Below, one piece after another: positions 55,295 through 64,000 of a stretch of 64,000 bases of DNA; within the stretch, counting starts at the first letter, position 1; every line of letters starts with the position of its first letter. The position numbers were made by a program, and so were the translations under genes. This stretch comes from Methylomonas sp. UP202. GTDB taxonomy: Bacteria > Pseudomonadota > Gammaproteobacteria > Methylococcales > Methylomonadaceae. Location of the stretch: assembly GCF_029910655.1 (NCBI RefSeq), contig NZ_CP123897.1:2097547-2161546 (forward strand). The letters are read 5' to 3'. The notes under the pieces are model-generated. The model was not told the origin of the DNA. It saw only the letters and a list, made by a program, of their open reading frames with translations, and did no database searches.

Positions 55295-55885
55295 GTGAAC
55301 GAGCAAGTAAGGCAGACCGAGGATTTGGACCAAGATCTAGTGCAACGCGTGCAGCAAGGCGATAAATCCGCCTTCGATCTCTTGGTGATCAAATACCAAC
55401 ATAAAATCGTCCATCTGGTGAACCGTTACGTCAAAGATCCCAGCGAGGCGCAGGACGTAGCTCAGGATACCTTCATTAAGGCATATCGGGCGTTGGGCGA
55501 TTTTCGCGGCGAAAGCGCTTTTTACACTTGGCTGTACCGGATCGCCATCAATACCGCGAAAAACTACCTGCTGTCCCGTTCCAGACGCCATTTTGACTAT
55601 GAAGTCGATGTTCAAGATGCCGAGCAGGTTGAAAATGCTCCGCAATTGAAGGATATCGAAACGCCGGAAAGCGTCTTAGCCAACGAACAAATTGTTCGAG
55701 TAATACGCTCGGCGATCGAAAATTTGCCCGAGGAAATGCGGATCGCGATCACGCTACGCGAGTTCGAAGGCATGAGCTACGAGGAAATCGCCATCGCGAT
55801 GGATTGCCCGATCGGTACGGTGCGATCCAGGATTTTCCGGGCGCGGGAAGCGATAGAACAAAAACTTAACCCATTGCTCGACTAA
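55295..55885 (+). CDS. rpoE: RNA polymerase sigma-E factor (AlgU type)
   Basis: 196 residues, the ECF sigma factor length. Region 2 is FDLLVIKYQHKIVHLVNRYV with the DVAQDTFIKAYRAL core; region 4 is LPEEMRIAITLREFEGMSYE and CPIGTVRSRIFRAREAIEQK. It starts at GTG 55295. Sigma-E directs the envelope stress response and, in pseudomonads, alginate. rseA, rseB and mucD follow on the same strand in the standard order. Confidence 0.95.
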   Translation: MNEQVRQTEDLDQDLVQRVQQGDKSAFDLLVIKYQHKIVHLVNRYVKDPSEAQDVAQDTFIKAYRALGDFRGESAFYTWLYRIAINTAKNYLLSRSRRHFDYEVDVQDAEQVENAPQLKDIETPESVLANEQIVRVIRSAIENLPEEMRIAITLREFEGMSYEEIAIAMDCPIGTVRSRIFRAREAIEQKLNPLLD

Positions 55886-55895
55886 AGGTATTTCG

Positions 55896-56399
55896 ATGCA
55901 AGACCAACTTAACGAAAAAATTTCTCAATTGGTGGACGACGATCTGGCCAACGGCGAAGCGTTGCGACTCCTGCAGCGCCTACGCCACGACGACGAACTC
56001 GGCGCGAAATTGCGACATTACCAGATCATCGGAGAGGCATTTCGTAGCGACGAATGTATCGTGCTGCGTAAAGATTTCGCCGACCGCATACACAGCGAAA
56101 TTCGAGCCGAGCCCATTTATCTCTTACCTCGCAAAAAACCGGTCCTTAATTGGCGGAAAGCCTCGCTGGCGATAGCGGCTTCGGCCGTATTGGCGGTTGT
56201 TTGGATGGCCAGTTACATGAACTCAAACCAGCCTGCCAAATTTGGCGGCGTAGAAACGATCGCGCAACGCCAAATCCCCGCCAGCGAGATGCATGCCCGC
56301 TTCAAGGAATATCTGCAAGCCCACGATAACTCTTTGTATGTGAACAGCGAGCCGCGTCAGCAGCCCTATACCCGCGTTGTAGGCTACCAACAGGAATGA
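55896..56399 (+). CDS. rseA: sigma-E anti-sigma factor RseA/MucA
   Basis: 167 residues. The N-terminal cytoplasmic domain (EKISQLVDDDLANGEALRLL) binds sigma-E; a single membrane helix spans about 87-107 (KASLAIAASAVLAVVWMASY); the periplasmic tail contains a conserved ARFKEYLQAHDNSLYV. Regulated proteolysis of it releases sigma-E. It starts ten bases after rpoE. Confidence 0.9.
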   Translation: MQDQLNEKISQLVDDDLANGEALRLLQRLRHDDELGAKLRHYQIIGEAFRSDECIVLRKDFADRIHSEIRAEPIYLLPRKKPVLNWRKASLAIAASAVLAVVWMASYMNSNQPAKFGGVETIAQRQIPASEMHARFKEYLQAHDNSLYVNSEPRQQPYTRVVGYQQE

Positions 56400-56403
56400 T
56401 GGC

Positions 56404-57354
56404 GTGAAAGTAATAGCGGTGTTTCTGTTTTGGGTGGTTTGCCAAACCGTCCGAGCCGACGATGTGGCCGGCGGTGCCCTGAAATGGCTGGAAAATATGA
56501 GTCTCGCGATGAAGACCCTCAGTTTTCAAGGTACGATCATCTTCATGAAGAACGGCCAACTCGACACGATGAAGTACCATCATCTGGTTGAGAACGGCGT
56601 CGAGCAAGAACGTTTGACTTCCCTGAATTCGCCGATGCGGGAAGTCGTCCGAAAGTCCAACGAAGTGACCTGCATTTTTAAGGAAACCCAACAAAAAATC
56701 GTCAATCATCACCCGTTGGATAGTTCCTTTATTATCAACATGCCGCGGAATACCGCGGGCTTGGAAAAAAATTATCAACTAGGTTTGGAGGGGCAGGAAG
56801 CGGTTGCCATGCTCCCAACCCAAATCGTCACGATTCAACCCAAGGACGATCTGCGCTACATCCGTAAGATCTGGATCGACACCCAGTTCTACCTGCCGTT
56901 AAAAGTGGAAGTGTACAACCTGGACGGCACCACGCTGGAACAAGTGGTGTTTACCGATCTCAGCAGGGACGGTGTCGGCACGGCGGCCCCCGCTGCGGCC
57001 ACCGGCGACGACAGTCGGTTCCACACCAAACATATCCATACCAGTCAGGCCGAGCCGCTGGAGCAAGCGCCTTTCGAACTCAAACAATGGCCACCCGGCT
57101 TCGAACCGGTGTTTTTCATCCGCAATTCAATCGAAAAGTCCGGCAAAGCGGTGGATCATTTGTTGATTAGCGACGGTTTCGCAACGGTTTCGGTTTATCG
57201 AGAAGCTAAGGAAGCGCAAGGCATCGAAGGTTTGCATACGCTCGGTTCCGTGAATTCGGTCAGTCGAATCCTTGGAGAACAACAAATCACCGTTCTCGGC
57301 GAAGTGCCCGCCAAAACCGTCGAAATGATCGCCGCCGGTATTGTGTTGCGGTAA
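56404..57354 (+). CDS. rseB: sigma-E regulator RseB/MucB
   Basis: 316 residues with a signal peptide (about 1-19) and the two-domain periplasmic MucB/RseB fold (WLENMSLAMKTLSFQGTIIF; then the C-terminal domain from about 215, HLLISDGFATVSVYREA). It binds RseA and protects it from proteolysis until lipid signals appear. It starts at GTG 56404, five bases after rseA. Confidence 0.9.
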   Translation: MKVIAVFLFWVVCQTVRADDVAGGALKWLENMSLAMKTLSFQGTIIFMKNGQLDTMKYHHLVENGVEQERLTSLNSPMREVVRKSNEVTCIFKETQQKIVNHHPLDSSFIINMPRNTAGLEKNYQLGLEGQEAVAMLPTQIVTIQPKDDLRYIRKIWIDTQFYLPLKVEVYNLDGTTLEQVVFTDLSRDGVGTAAPAAATGDDSRFHTKHIHTSQAEPLEQAPFELKQWPPGFEPVFFIRNSIEKSGKAVDHLLISDGFATVSVYREAKEAQGIEGLHTLGSVNSVSRILGEQQITVLGEVPAKTVEMIAAGIVLR

Positions 57355-57393
57355 ACGCGCGAATTCGTTTTTCTTTGTAAATTTGGAGCTTAC

Positions 57394-58800
57394 ATGCTGA
57401 ATAGGCTGTTTTTCGGAGTCTTGATCTACTATGCGTCGGCCTTTGCCGCCGCCCATGCGCAATTGCCGGACTTTACCGAGATGGTAAAAACCAACGGCGA
57501 CGCTGTCGTCAACATCAGCACAACGCAAAAATCCACCGACCCGCAAGCCGACGGCGACCAACAGCCAATTCCGCAGGATGTGCCGCCTGAAATGGAAGAA
57601 TTATTCCGGCGCTTCTTTCAGGGACCGGGACGCGGTTACACCCCCCGCGAAACCAATTCGCTGGGTTCCGGCTTCATCATATCCCGCGACGGTTATTTGC
57701 TGACGAATCACCATGTGGTTAATAACGCGTCGGAAATCGTCGTTAAGCTCAAGGATCGCCGCGAATTGATCGCCAAATTGATCGGCTCCGACGAAAGCAC
57801 GGACGTCGCATTGCTGAAAGTCGATGCCAAGGATTTGCCTGTCGTCGAAATCGGTGCTCCGGAGCAACTACAGGTTGGCGAATGGGTCTTGGCGATCGGT
57901 ACGCCGTTCGGCTTCGATCAATCGGTCACCGCTGGTATTGTCAGCGCCAAAGGGCGTAGCCTGCCAGACGGCAACTATGTGCCGTTCATTCAAACCGACG
58001 TGGCAATCAACCCGGGCAACTCCGGTGGACCGTTATTTAATATGCAGGGTAAGGTGGTCGGCATCAATTCGCAGATTTATAGCCGATCCGGCGGCTACAT
58101 GGGATTGTCGTTCGCGATTCCGATCGATGTCGCGATGAACGTGGTCGAGCAAATCAAAAGCAAGGGTAAAGTCTCGCGCGGCTGGTTGGGCGTCCAGATT
58201 CAAGACGTCAACCGCCAGTTGGCTGAATCCTTCGGCATGGATAGACCGCACGGCGCGTTGGTCGCCAAGGTCGTGCCGGGCGGACCGGCGGAAAAAGCCG
58301 GCCTGCAAATCGGCGACATCATCGTCGAATTCAACGGCCACGTCATCGAAACCTCCGGGGAATTGCCGCCCCGCGTCGGCGTGACCCCTATTGACGAAAA
58401 GGCCAAGGTCAAGATCATTCGTCACGGCGAACAACAGGATATCAGCGTCAAAATCGGTTTATTGCCGGCGCAAAACACCGCTGCGTTATCGAACGCGCCG
58501 ACCGCCGCCGAAACGCAGATCAACCGCTTGGGCATTGTGGTGGCCGACTTGACCAGCGAACAGCGACAGCAAGCTCAGGTCGAAAAAAACGGTGTGTTGG
58601 TACAAAAGGTCAATAAAGGTATCGCGTTGGATGCCGGTATTCAGCCGGGCGACATTATTCTGCGAATCCAAAACACCGTCATCCGCGATTCGGCGGATTT
58701 CAACAGCGTGATCACCAAACTGCCGGCCGAGAAATCGATCGCGGTCCTTGTCCAACGTAACGGTAACCCGGTATTCTTGGCGTTTAAGATAGACAAGTGA
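57394..58800 (+). CDS. mucD: periplasmic serine protease MucD (Do/DegQ family)
   Basis: 468 residues. Signal peptide (1-22), then the trypsin-like domain with the catalytic triad His107 in LLTNHHVVNNA, Asp137 in DESTDVALLKVD and Ser210 in NPGNSGGPLFN, and two PDZ domains (GALVAKVVPGGPAEKAGLQI; KGIALDAGIQPGDIILRIQ). It degrades misfolded envelope proteins and, in pseudomonads, dampens the AlgU response. The order rpoE-rseA-rseB-mucD is the Pseudomonas type. Confidence 0.94.
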   Translation: MLNRLFFGVLIYYASAFAAAHAQLPDFTEMVKTNGDAVVNISTTQKSTDPQADGDQQPIPQDVPPEMEELFRRFFQGPGRGYTPRETNSLGSGFIISRDGYLLTNHHVVNNASEIVVKLKDRRELIAKLIGSDESTDVALLKVDAKDLPVVEIGAPEQLQVGEWVLAIGTPFGFDQSVTAGIVSAKGRSLPDGNYVPFIQTDVAINPGNSGGPLFNMQGKVVGINSQIYSRSGGYMGLSFAIPIDVAMNVVEQIKSKGKVSRGWLGVQIQDVNRQLAESFGMDRPHGALVAKVVPGGPAEKAGLQIGDIIVEFNGHVIETSGELPPRVGVTPIDEKAKVKIIRHGEQQDISVKIGLLPAQNTAALSNAPTAAETQINRLGIVVADLTSEQRQQAQVEKNGVLVQKVNKGIALDAGIQPGDIILRIQNTVIRDSADFNSVITKLPAEKSIAVLVQRNGNPVFLAFKIDK

Positions 58801-58818
58801 TCTGATTGAGGTGACTCA

Positions 58819-59727
58819 ATGGCTACGGCAAGCAATGTGACGCAATTGATTGGCAACACGCCGCTGTTGAAGCTGCAAAAAGTCGTTGCCGAGCACTCCG
58901 CGACGGTTTACGTAAAGCTGGAGTCTCGTAACCCCGGCGGCTCGGTTAAGGACCGGATCGGCATGGCGATGATCCAGGCGGCCGAGCGATCGGGGCACTT
59001 GAAGACCGGCGGCACGATTGTCGAGCCCACCTCGGGTAATACCGGTATCGCGCTGGCCATGGTCGGCGCGGCGCGCGGCTATCGCTGCATTTTGACGATG
59101 CCGGAGACCATGTCGGTCGAACGTCGGCAGTTGCTGGCCTTGTACGGCGCCGAGATTGTCCTGACGCCCGGCAGTGAAGGCATGAAGGGCGCAATCGCTA
59201 AAGCCTGGGAAATCGTTGAACAAACGCCTGGCGCGTTTATGCCGCAGCAATTCGAAAATCCCGCCAACCCGGAAGTGCATCGACAAACCACCGCTCAGGA
59301 AATCTGGTCGGCGACCGACGGATTGGTTGATGCGTTCGTCTGTGGTGTCGGTACCGGCGGTACCATCTCCGGCGTTGCCGACGTCATCAAGAACCGGAAT
59401 CCAAGGTTTTTGGCGATTGCGGTCGAGCCGGCCGAATCGCCGGTCATTTCCGGCGGCAGTCATAGTCCGCATAGAATTCAAGGCATCGGCGCCGGTTTTG
59501 TGCCCAAGAACTTGGATGTCGATTTGCTGGACGGCATTGAGCTGGTTGGCACCGAACAGGCGATGGCCATGCGTAAACGTCTAATCGGCGAAGAGGGCAT
59601 CATGGTCGGCATCTCCTCCGGTGCCAGTATTTGCGCGGCACTGCGGGTGGCCGAGCGCTTGGGGCCGAACAAATCCGTCGTGACAATCGCCCACGATACC
59701 GGCGAACGCTATCTGAGCATGGGCTGA
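58819..59727 (+). CDS. cysK: cysteine synthase A
   Basis: 302 residues. The PLP Lys44 lies in [15 protein letters not shown]; the substrate loop is [30 protein letters not shown] and [12 protein letters not shown] are typical of CysK rather than CysM. Phosphate/PLP loop: [14 protein letters not shown]. It makes L-cysteine from O-acetylserine and sulfide. It follows mucD by 18 bases but probably is not functionally tied to the stress operon. Confidence 0.93.
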   Translation: MATASNVTQLIGNTPLLKLQKVVAEHSATVYVKLESRNPGGSVKDRIGMAMIQAAERSGHLKTGGTIVEPTSGNTGIALAMVGAARGYRCILTMPETMSVERRQLLALYGAEIVLTPGSEGMKGAIAKAWEIVEQTPGAFMPQQFENPANPEVHRQTTAQEIWSATDGLVDAFVCGVGTGGTISGVADVIKNRNPRFLAIAVEPAESPVISGGSHSPHRIQGIGAGFVPKNLDVDLLDGIELVGTEQAMAMRKRLIGEEGIMVGISSGASICAALRVAERLGPNKSVVTIAHDTGERYLSMG

Positions 59728-59767
59728 ACCGGTTCGCCGGCCGCCGTTAATCCGTTTCCCGAGACCT

Positions 59768-61024
59768 ATGGCGGACATCAAACTTAAATCGCGCTCCGGC
59801 GGTCTGGGCTATCTGATCAACCGCATCCAGACGCTGTTCGTCAGCATGTTGCGGATCTGGACGATACCCATCGTGTTGATGTTGAGCCTTTCGTCCGGAT
59901 TCACCACTTACTACGGCCTGTCCCATTTTATTACGCCGTGGATCGCGTTGGTCATTACCATCGCGATTCAATCCATCATCGTGATTTGTTCGTTGGAAAT
60001 CGCCGGTATCCATTGGAAAGCCAACCGGATGCGATTTTTCAGCGTCGTCGCGTCGTTGACGATAGCCTTGGCGGCGTCGGTGACGTTCTCTTATTTCAAG
60101 TTTTACGAGATTTCCGAAGCCGAAACCCTGCACATCAATCGCTTGCATCAGTTGCGCGAGCAAACCAAAACTTACCTGGATGCGGTATTGCAGCTCAAGG
60201 CCCGCGTACTACAACAGCAAAAACAGGCGCTGGACCAAGCGTCGCTGGACGTGTCGCAAGCTTATTTCGGCACGCACAATCAAATTGCCCCCGGCTATAA
60301 AAACCAAGTGGGTGAAGGTCCGTTTTGGCGGCATTACAACCAGCTCTACCAGGAGAAGAAGCAGCGCTTCCAGCAACAGGAACAAGCATTTGCGGCGCTG
60401 GACGCACCTCTGCGAGAATTGCAAGTCCATTTGAACGAATTGGACGTGACACGCGACGTCGAAACTACCTACGGTTTGTTCCTGAAAAGCTATCAGGACC
60501 TGCAAGCCGGCATTAACCAAATTGTTGGCGGTAGCGGCGAAGCCTTGCCGGATGCGCCGCTGTTGATGACCTATAAGCAGTTCACCGAGGAAGTCAAACC
60601 GTCGTTCGCGATGTGGCGCGGTTTCTCGTGGTTTGCCTTCGCTTGCGCGGCGATGGTGGATTTCTTCACGGTGTTGCTGTCCTATCGTCTGGAATTCACC
60701 GCGCCGGGACCGTTAACCGAGCAGGAGGAAGAACTGGTGTTCGAATGCCTGCGCCAGTTCAGCGAATTTCGGATCAACGAAAACGACGAGCTGGAAATGA
60801 TCATCGAAAGAACCGACCTGGAAAAGGCTCGGCGCTATTCGGATTGGTCGCGGATGTTCGTCGTCGGTTTATTGCTCAGCCGAGGCTTTCTGCGTAAGGT
60901 CGACGAGCGTACCGTGGAGTTTGCTCCCAACCTTTATCCGCTGATCGCCGAGAAAATGTCCGATAAAATCGCCGCGATCAAGCAAAAAGCCGCGGACACC
61001 AGTCGTGGAGCGGGCGATGCCTAA
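59768..61024 (+). CDS. membrane protein with large coiled loop, partner of the SPFH-like protein
   Basis: 418 residues, function unknown. Three membrane helices near the N-terminus (about 30-48, 57-77, 89-109), a long hydrophilic, helix-rich region (115-275) with heptad-like Leu/Gln spacing and a conserved-looking GEGPFWRHYNQLYQ, then a fourth helix (284-304) and a C-terminal cytoplasmic domain (310-418) with the look of a small winged-helix-type fold (FVVGLLLSRGFLRKVDE). The next gene's ATG lies inside its end (8-base overlap), so the two are translated together. I do not recognise the family. Confidence 0.72.
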   Translation: MADIKLKSRSGGLGYLINRIQTLFVSMLRIWTIPIVLMLSLSSGFTTYYGLSHFITPWIALVITIAIQSIIVICSLEIAGIHWKANRMRFFSVVASLTIALAASVTFSYFKFYEISEAETLHINRLHQLREQTKTYLDAVLQLKARVLQQQKQALDQASLDVSQAYFGTHNQIAPGYKNQVGEGPFWRHYNQLYQEKKQRFQQQEQAFAALDAPLRELQVHLNELDVTRDVETTYGLFLKSYQDLQAGINQIVGGSGEALPDAPLLMTYKQFTEEVKPSFAMWRGFSWFAFACAAMVDFFTVLLSYRLEFTAPGPLTEQEEELVFECLRQFSEFRINENDELEMIIERTDLEKARRYSDWSRMFVVGLLLSRGFLRKVDERTVEFAPNLYPLIAEKMSDKIAAIKQKAADTSRGAGDA

Positions 61025-62081
61025 CGAGCAGTCCGAACTCGACGCATGGTTGACCGGCGCCGATTTGGCCGACGGCGATCCCGCCGATGCGATGCCCTGG
61101 GTGGCCGATTTCGATCCCGATCGGCAAATGGTGTTGCGTCGCTTGGGGCCTTACCAAAAATATTACCCACGCCCCAAGCGCTTCATCAAACGTTTTTATC
61201 ACCGTTTGTACCCGTTAGCGATTGCCTACTGGCCGCAGCGCAAACAGATCAAACTGTTCGACGAATTTTGCACGCTGGATTTACGTTTGGAGTTGCGTTT
61301 TCAGGCGACTTTCGACTACGCGATGAAGAATCTGGACCGTTTGGAGCATCTGAACGAGCATATCAAACAACGTTATGCCGACATCGTCGAAGACGTCGTA
61401 CAACGTGAACTAACCAATCTGGCCGACGGCGCCTGGATACAAAACGGCCTGAACGCTGTCGAAGCGCGGATGGCGTTGGCGTTAGCCGAGACTTTCGTGC
61501 AACAAAGCCTACAAGCGCAGGCGATGTGCCGAATCGACGTCGAGTTTAGCGAATTCGAATCGGTGAAATTGGGTCGGGACAGCGTCTATCTGAACGTGCT
61601 GCGCAAGACCTACGAGTTCAACCGCGACCGAACCTTGGAACTGGCCCGTCAGCAACGCTCGCTGGAGCAAGAGGAAATCGCCGAACGCCGCCGCCAGTTG
61701 GAGCATCTGGCGCAAACGGCCGAATTGGACTTGCAAGCCCAGGCCATCGAAGCCGACAAACAATGCCGCTTGCTGGCGGCTCAACAAGATCAATTGGCGG
61801 AACAATTGGCGCTGGAAAAACGCTTGCAAGCCGAACGCCTGCGTCACGAAATGGAATTGCAGGAAATGCGCCAGGAAGCCGAATTACGCAGCCAGGAAAA
61901 ACAAGCGGCGCGCCGGCGATTGGCCGAAAGCCTACATCTGGCCGACCAATTGGCGCATCAGGCCGCGCAGCACGAAAAACAGGTCGCCGCCGACATTCAG
62001 CGGCGGCTGAGGGAGCAACATTTACGGCAAACCAGCCTACTTAACGACGAGGGATTGAATCATGACAACCAGACCGAATAA
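61017..62081 (+). CDS. SPFH-like protein with C-terminal coiled coil
   Basis: 354 residues, starting at ATG 61017 (GGAG upstream; GTG 61005 less likely). After a basic N-terminus, residues ~75-185 show the strand-helix-strand layout of an SPFH/band 7 domain (LRLELRFQATFDYAMKNL, AETFVQQSLQAQAMCRIDVE, FSEFESVKL). Residues ~195-345 are a long charged coiled coil rich in Gln, Glu and Leu (QRSLEQEEIAERRRQLEHLA), as in flotillins. No membrane helix is apparent. The SPFH assignment is my inference and needs a profile search. It overlaps both neighbours. Confidence 0.65.
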   Translation: MPNEQSELDAWLTGADLADGDPADAMPWVADFDPDRQMVLRRLGPYQKYYPRPKRFIKRFYHRLYPLAIAYWPQRKQIKLFDEFCTLDLRLELRFQATFDYAMKNLDRLEHLNEHIKQRYADIVEDVVQRELTNLADGAWIQNGLNAVEARMALALAETFVQQSLQAQAMCRIDVEFSEFESVKLGRDSVYLNVLRKTYEFNRDRTLELARQQRSLEQEEIAERRRQLEHLAQTAELDLQAQAIEADKQCRLLAAQQDQLAEQLALEKRLQAERLRHEMELQEMRQEAELRSQEKQAARRRLAESLHLADQLAHQAAQHEKQVAADIQRRLREQHLRQTSLLNDEGLNHDNQTE

Positions 62082-62817
62082 GCTCATTTTTACCCGCTTT
62101 CTAGCCCTGATATTGTTGGCTCTGACAGGCGCCTGTGCGACGACCCCGCAGCCGTTGCGGTTTCGTACCGAGATCGATGCCTTGACCGCCGCCGACGTAC
62201 AGTCCGTCGCCGGCAAGCGTTACGTCATCCTGCCCGGCAATACCGACGGCAATCCGCAAGACTTACAATTCATCGAGTTCGCCGGGTATATAGAAAAAAT
62301 CTTGAACAATCGCGGTTACCTCAAGGCCGATAAGCCGCAAAACAGCGATTTGGTGATGTTTTTAAGTTACGGCGTCGGATCGCCGGAGTCGCGGCAATTG
62401 GCATATGACGTGCCGATGTGGAACGACTTCTATCCTTACGGTCCCTACGGCATGGGCATGTACCGTTATTACCGGGGTTATTATCCCGGTTGGGGCGTCG
62501 GCGGTTATAGTCAGCGCGTGGAATCCTATACCACCTTCCGGCGCTATTTGTTGTTGGAAGCTTGCGAGACCGCCACGTATCTGCAAAGCGGGCAACGCAA
62601 ACAAATCTGGCGCGCCAATGTGCAAAGCAGCGGTCTCAGCAACGACTTGCGGTTGGTTTTCCCTTATTTGGCGGCGGCAATGCAACCTTATCTCGGCACC
62701 AACACCGGCCATATGGTCACGGTCGACATCGACGAATCCGATCCCTTAGTCGGCAGTTTATTGGGGCCGTTTCGCGGCACCGGGATTACACCGCAACCCA
62801 ACAGCGTCGGTCGTTAG
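62062..62817 (+). CDS. outer-membrane lipoprotein, DUF4136-like
   Basis: 251 residues. Lipoprotein signal with lipobox LTGAC (Cys25). The body has FIEFAGYIEKILNNRGYLKA, an aromatic Gly/Tyr-rich loop (YPYGPYGMGMYRYYRGYY), and a C-terminal segment that resembles DUF4136 proteins (LVMFLSYGVGSP). No aspartate after the lipid Cys (Ala follows), so outer-membrane sorting is expected. Its ATG lies inside the end of the coiled-coil gene. Function unknown. Confidence 0.75.
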   Translation: MTTRPNKLIFTRFLALILLALTGACATTPQPLRFRTEIDALTAADVQSVAGKRYVILPGNTDGNPQDLQFIEFAGYIEKILNNRGYLKADKPQNSDLVMFLSYGVGSPESRQLAYDVPMWNDFYPYGPYGMGMYRYYRGYYPGWGVGGYSQRVESYTTFRRYLLLEACETATYLQSGQRKQIWRANVQSSGLSNDLRLVFPYLAAAMQPYLGTNTGHMVTVDIDESDPLVGSLLGPFRGTGITPQPNSVGR

Positions 62818-62934
62818 CTCTTCGACCGGCTCCGGCTTGACTTCCCGATAGGCTAGCGCCAGACTTGTCAACCCCGGTGTAGGTAACATCGGGGTAATTC
62901 AGGGACTATCAAAAACGACAATCGGGAGCATACG

Positions 62935-63468
62935 ATGAAGCTACTTACCGCCGTCTGGCTATTCGCCGCCGCACTGACCGCCGCAAACCCGGCCTGGGCC
63001 AAATACGAACTGGCGCCGGGCGACACCGTCCTGACCAACTGCCGCGACATCTACACCAAGGGTGTTATCAAGGCCAAGGTCGATGACGGCTACACCGTGC
63101 ATTTTCCAAAGAACGCCGGCCCTATCCAATGCCCGCCGTTTCGGTGGCACGCCGAATTCGTATTGCCTTTCCAATCGGTGCCGGAATATCGGCTGAAGTT
63201 TTTGGGCGGCTTCAAAAAAGACATCGTGTTTCGGACCGGCGAAGCGGTGACGCTACGCTTCGAAGCCGATAAGCGTATCGTTAAGAGTCGGGCCGTCGTT
63301 GATATCGATGCCCAGATCACCGACATCAGCGCCAACGGCGCCATTGCCGTCAAATTGCTCAGTCAGGACCCCGAGGCGGCCGCCACCTTCTGGCAACAAG
63401 TCGGCAGCAATTATGTCGATGTGCGCCATAAAGCTCTGGAAGCCGAGCGCGACAAGCGCGCCCGCTGA
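62935..63468 (+). CDS. secreted protein of unknown function
   Basis: 177 residues with a signal peptide (1-22, cut after WA at AWA). The mature protein starts KYELAPGDTVLTNCRDIYTK and has two Cys (CRDIY and QCPPF), probably disulfide-linked, within a Tudor/KOW-like stretch of short strands (GDTVLTNC, KAKVDDGYTVHF). The rest is beta-rich with a helical tail ending KRAR. It has CGGGAGC just before the ATG (GGGAG at 62924-62928). I do not recognise the family. Confidence 0.65.
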   Translation: MKLLTAVWLFAAALTAANPAWAKYELAPGDTVLTNCRDIYTKGVIKAKVDDGYTVHFPKNAGPIQCPPFRWHAEFVLPFQSVPEYRLKFLGGFKKDIVFRTGEAVTLRFEADKRIVKSRAVVDIDAQITDISANGAIAVKLLSQDPEAAATFWQQVGSNYVDVRHKALEAERDKRAR

Positions 63469-63478
63469 TCGACCGGTT

Positions 63479-64000
63479 TCAATCCCTGACCCAGTTCTCC
63501 ACCAGCCGGCTGGGAATATGTGCCGACTCGCTGGAACGGGGGTAATCCTTGCCGGCAATCACGCAGTACACCACCCGCAAGGTATCGCCCAATAGCAGCC
63601 AGGTGATTAGCATGAACAAGCCGGTCAAGCCGGCGTTCAGGTAATCGTTGAAAATCAGATGCGGCGCCTTGCCGGCCATGTCCGCGCTGAGCGTCCCGGC
63701 CTGCAGTTTGGCCGACAGGTCTTCGGCGTGGCTTAAAAAACCGATTCGTAAATCCGCCGAAAATAGTTTCTCCCAGGCCGCGCTACTGGTGACCACGATC
63801 AGCCAGAACAAGGGCAGGGCGGTGACCCAAACGTATTTTAATTTATCGGATTTCACCAAAATCGTGGTGCCGACGCACAGCGCGATCGCCGCCAGCATTT
63901 GATTGGCGATGCCGAACAAGGGCCACAAGCTATTGATGCCGCCCAACGGATCGATGGTACCCATGTACAGGAAATAACCCCAGGCCGCGACCACCGCGCC
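63479..64000 (-). CDS. cstA: carbon starvation protein CstA-like, N-terminus cut by window edge
   Basis: 173 residues of C-terminal sequence on the minus strand, open to the window edge. The segment LWPLFGIANQMLAAIALCVG and the final helix AGLTGLFMLITWLLLGDTLR are the conserved CstA C-terminus. CstA proteins are large (about 690 residues) peptide or pyruvate transporters of the inner membrane. Stop lies eleven bases after the convergent secreted-protein gene. Confidence 0.85.
   Translation of the reverse strand, partial: GAVVAAWGYFLYMGTIDPLGGINSLWPLFGIANQMLAAIALCVGTTILVKSDKLKYVWVTALPLFWLIVVTSSAAWEKLFSADLRIGFLSHAEDLSAKLQAGTLSADMAGKAPHLIFNDYLNAGLTGLFMLITWLLLGDTLRVVYCVIAGKDYPRSSESAHIPSRLVENWVRD

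Noticed and set aside
1..64000. Prophage or mobile element
   Set aside because: No integrase, transposase, direct terminal repeats or abrupt composition change was seen.

Overview
The window looks like chromosomal DNA of a gammaproteobacterial methanotroph of the Methylococcales, most like Methylomonas. This is inferred from gene content: a MoxY/MoxX-like two-component pair, a substrate-binding protein of the family tied to PQQ alcohol dehydrogenases, pyruvate phosphate dikinase, an exosortase-linked exopolysaccharide locus, and the gammaproteobacterial nadB / rpoE-rseA-rseB-mucD arrangement. There are no rRNA or tRNA genes, CRISPR arrays or transposases that I can see. Most of the window is ordinary core genome with compact operons.

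Layout. 0-2 kb: end-truncated membrane gene, then an OxlT-type MFS carrier with its 42-residue small partner. 2-12 kb: envelope and polysaccharide genes (TolC-like protein, GalU, TPR protein, two glycosyltransferases, a deacetylase-like membrane protein, a divergent exosortase-EpsI fusion, and a ManC/AlgA-type bifunctional enzyme). 12-15 kb: two convergent metal-ion transport genes (CorA family, CorB/CorC family). 15-23 kb: signalling (FleQ, a dicarboxylate symporter, a MoxYX-like pair, an HDOD protein, a chemotaxis receptor with a haem-type periplasmic domain). 23-34 kb: MOSC and PilZ proteins, PQQ-associated binding protein, UvrB, a beta-helix protein, then the minus-strand operon ligA - thiD - thiE - dodecin and a Zur-like regulator. 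34-43 kb: diguanylate cyclase, PpdK, and a citrate synthase / succinate dehydrogenase operon carrying both SDH assembly factors. 43-53 kb: queA, then a minus-strand type IV pilus minor-pilin operon (fimT-pilV-pilW-pilX-pilY1-pilE). 53-60 kb: nadB divergent from the sigma-E operon with mucD and cysK. 60-63 kb: an overlapping three-gene unit of unknown function (membrane protein, SPFH-like coiled-coil protein, lipoprotein) and a small secreted protein. The right edge cuts a cstA-like gene.

How the genes connect. Cyclic-di-GMP is a recurring theme: a diguanylate cyclase with an inhibitory site, a PilZ protein, and FleQ, alongside exopolysaccharide and type IV pilus genes. GalU and ManC would supply UDP-glucose and GDP-mannose to the polysaccharide genes, and exosortase would handle sorted surface proteins, although no PEP-CTERM substrate is encoded here. 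Central carbon metabolism is represented by PpdK and by a continuous gltA-sdh operon. The best candidates for something undescribed are the three-gene unit at 59.8-62.8 kb, the roughly 235-residue low-complexity insertion in PilY1, and the pair of related periplasmic sensor domains in which one keeps a CxxCH haem motif and the other has lost its histidine.
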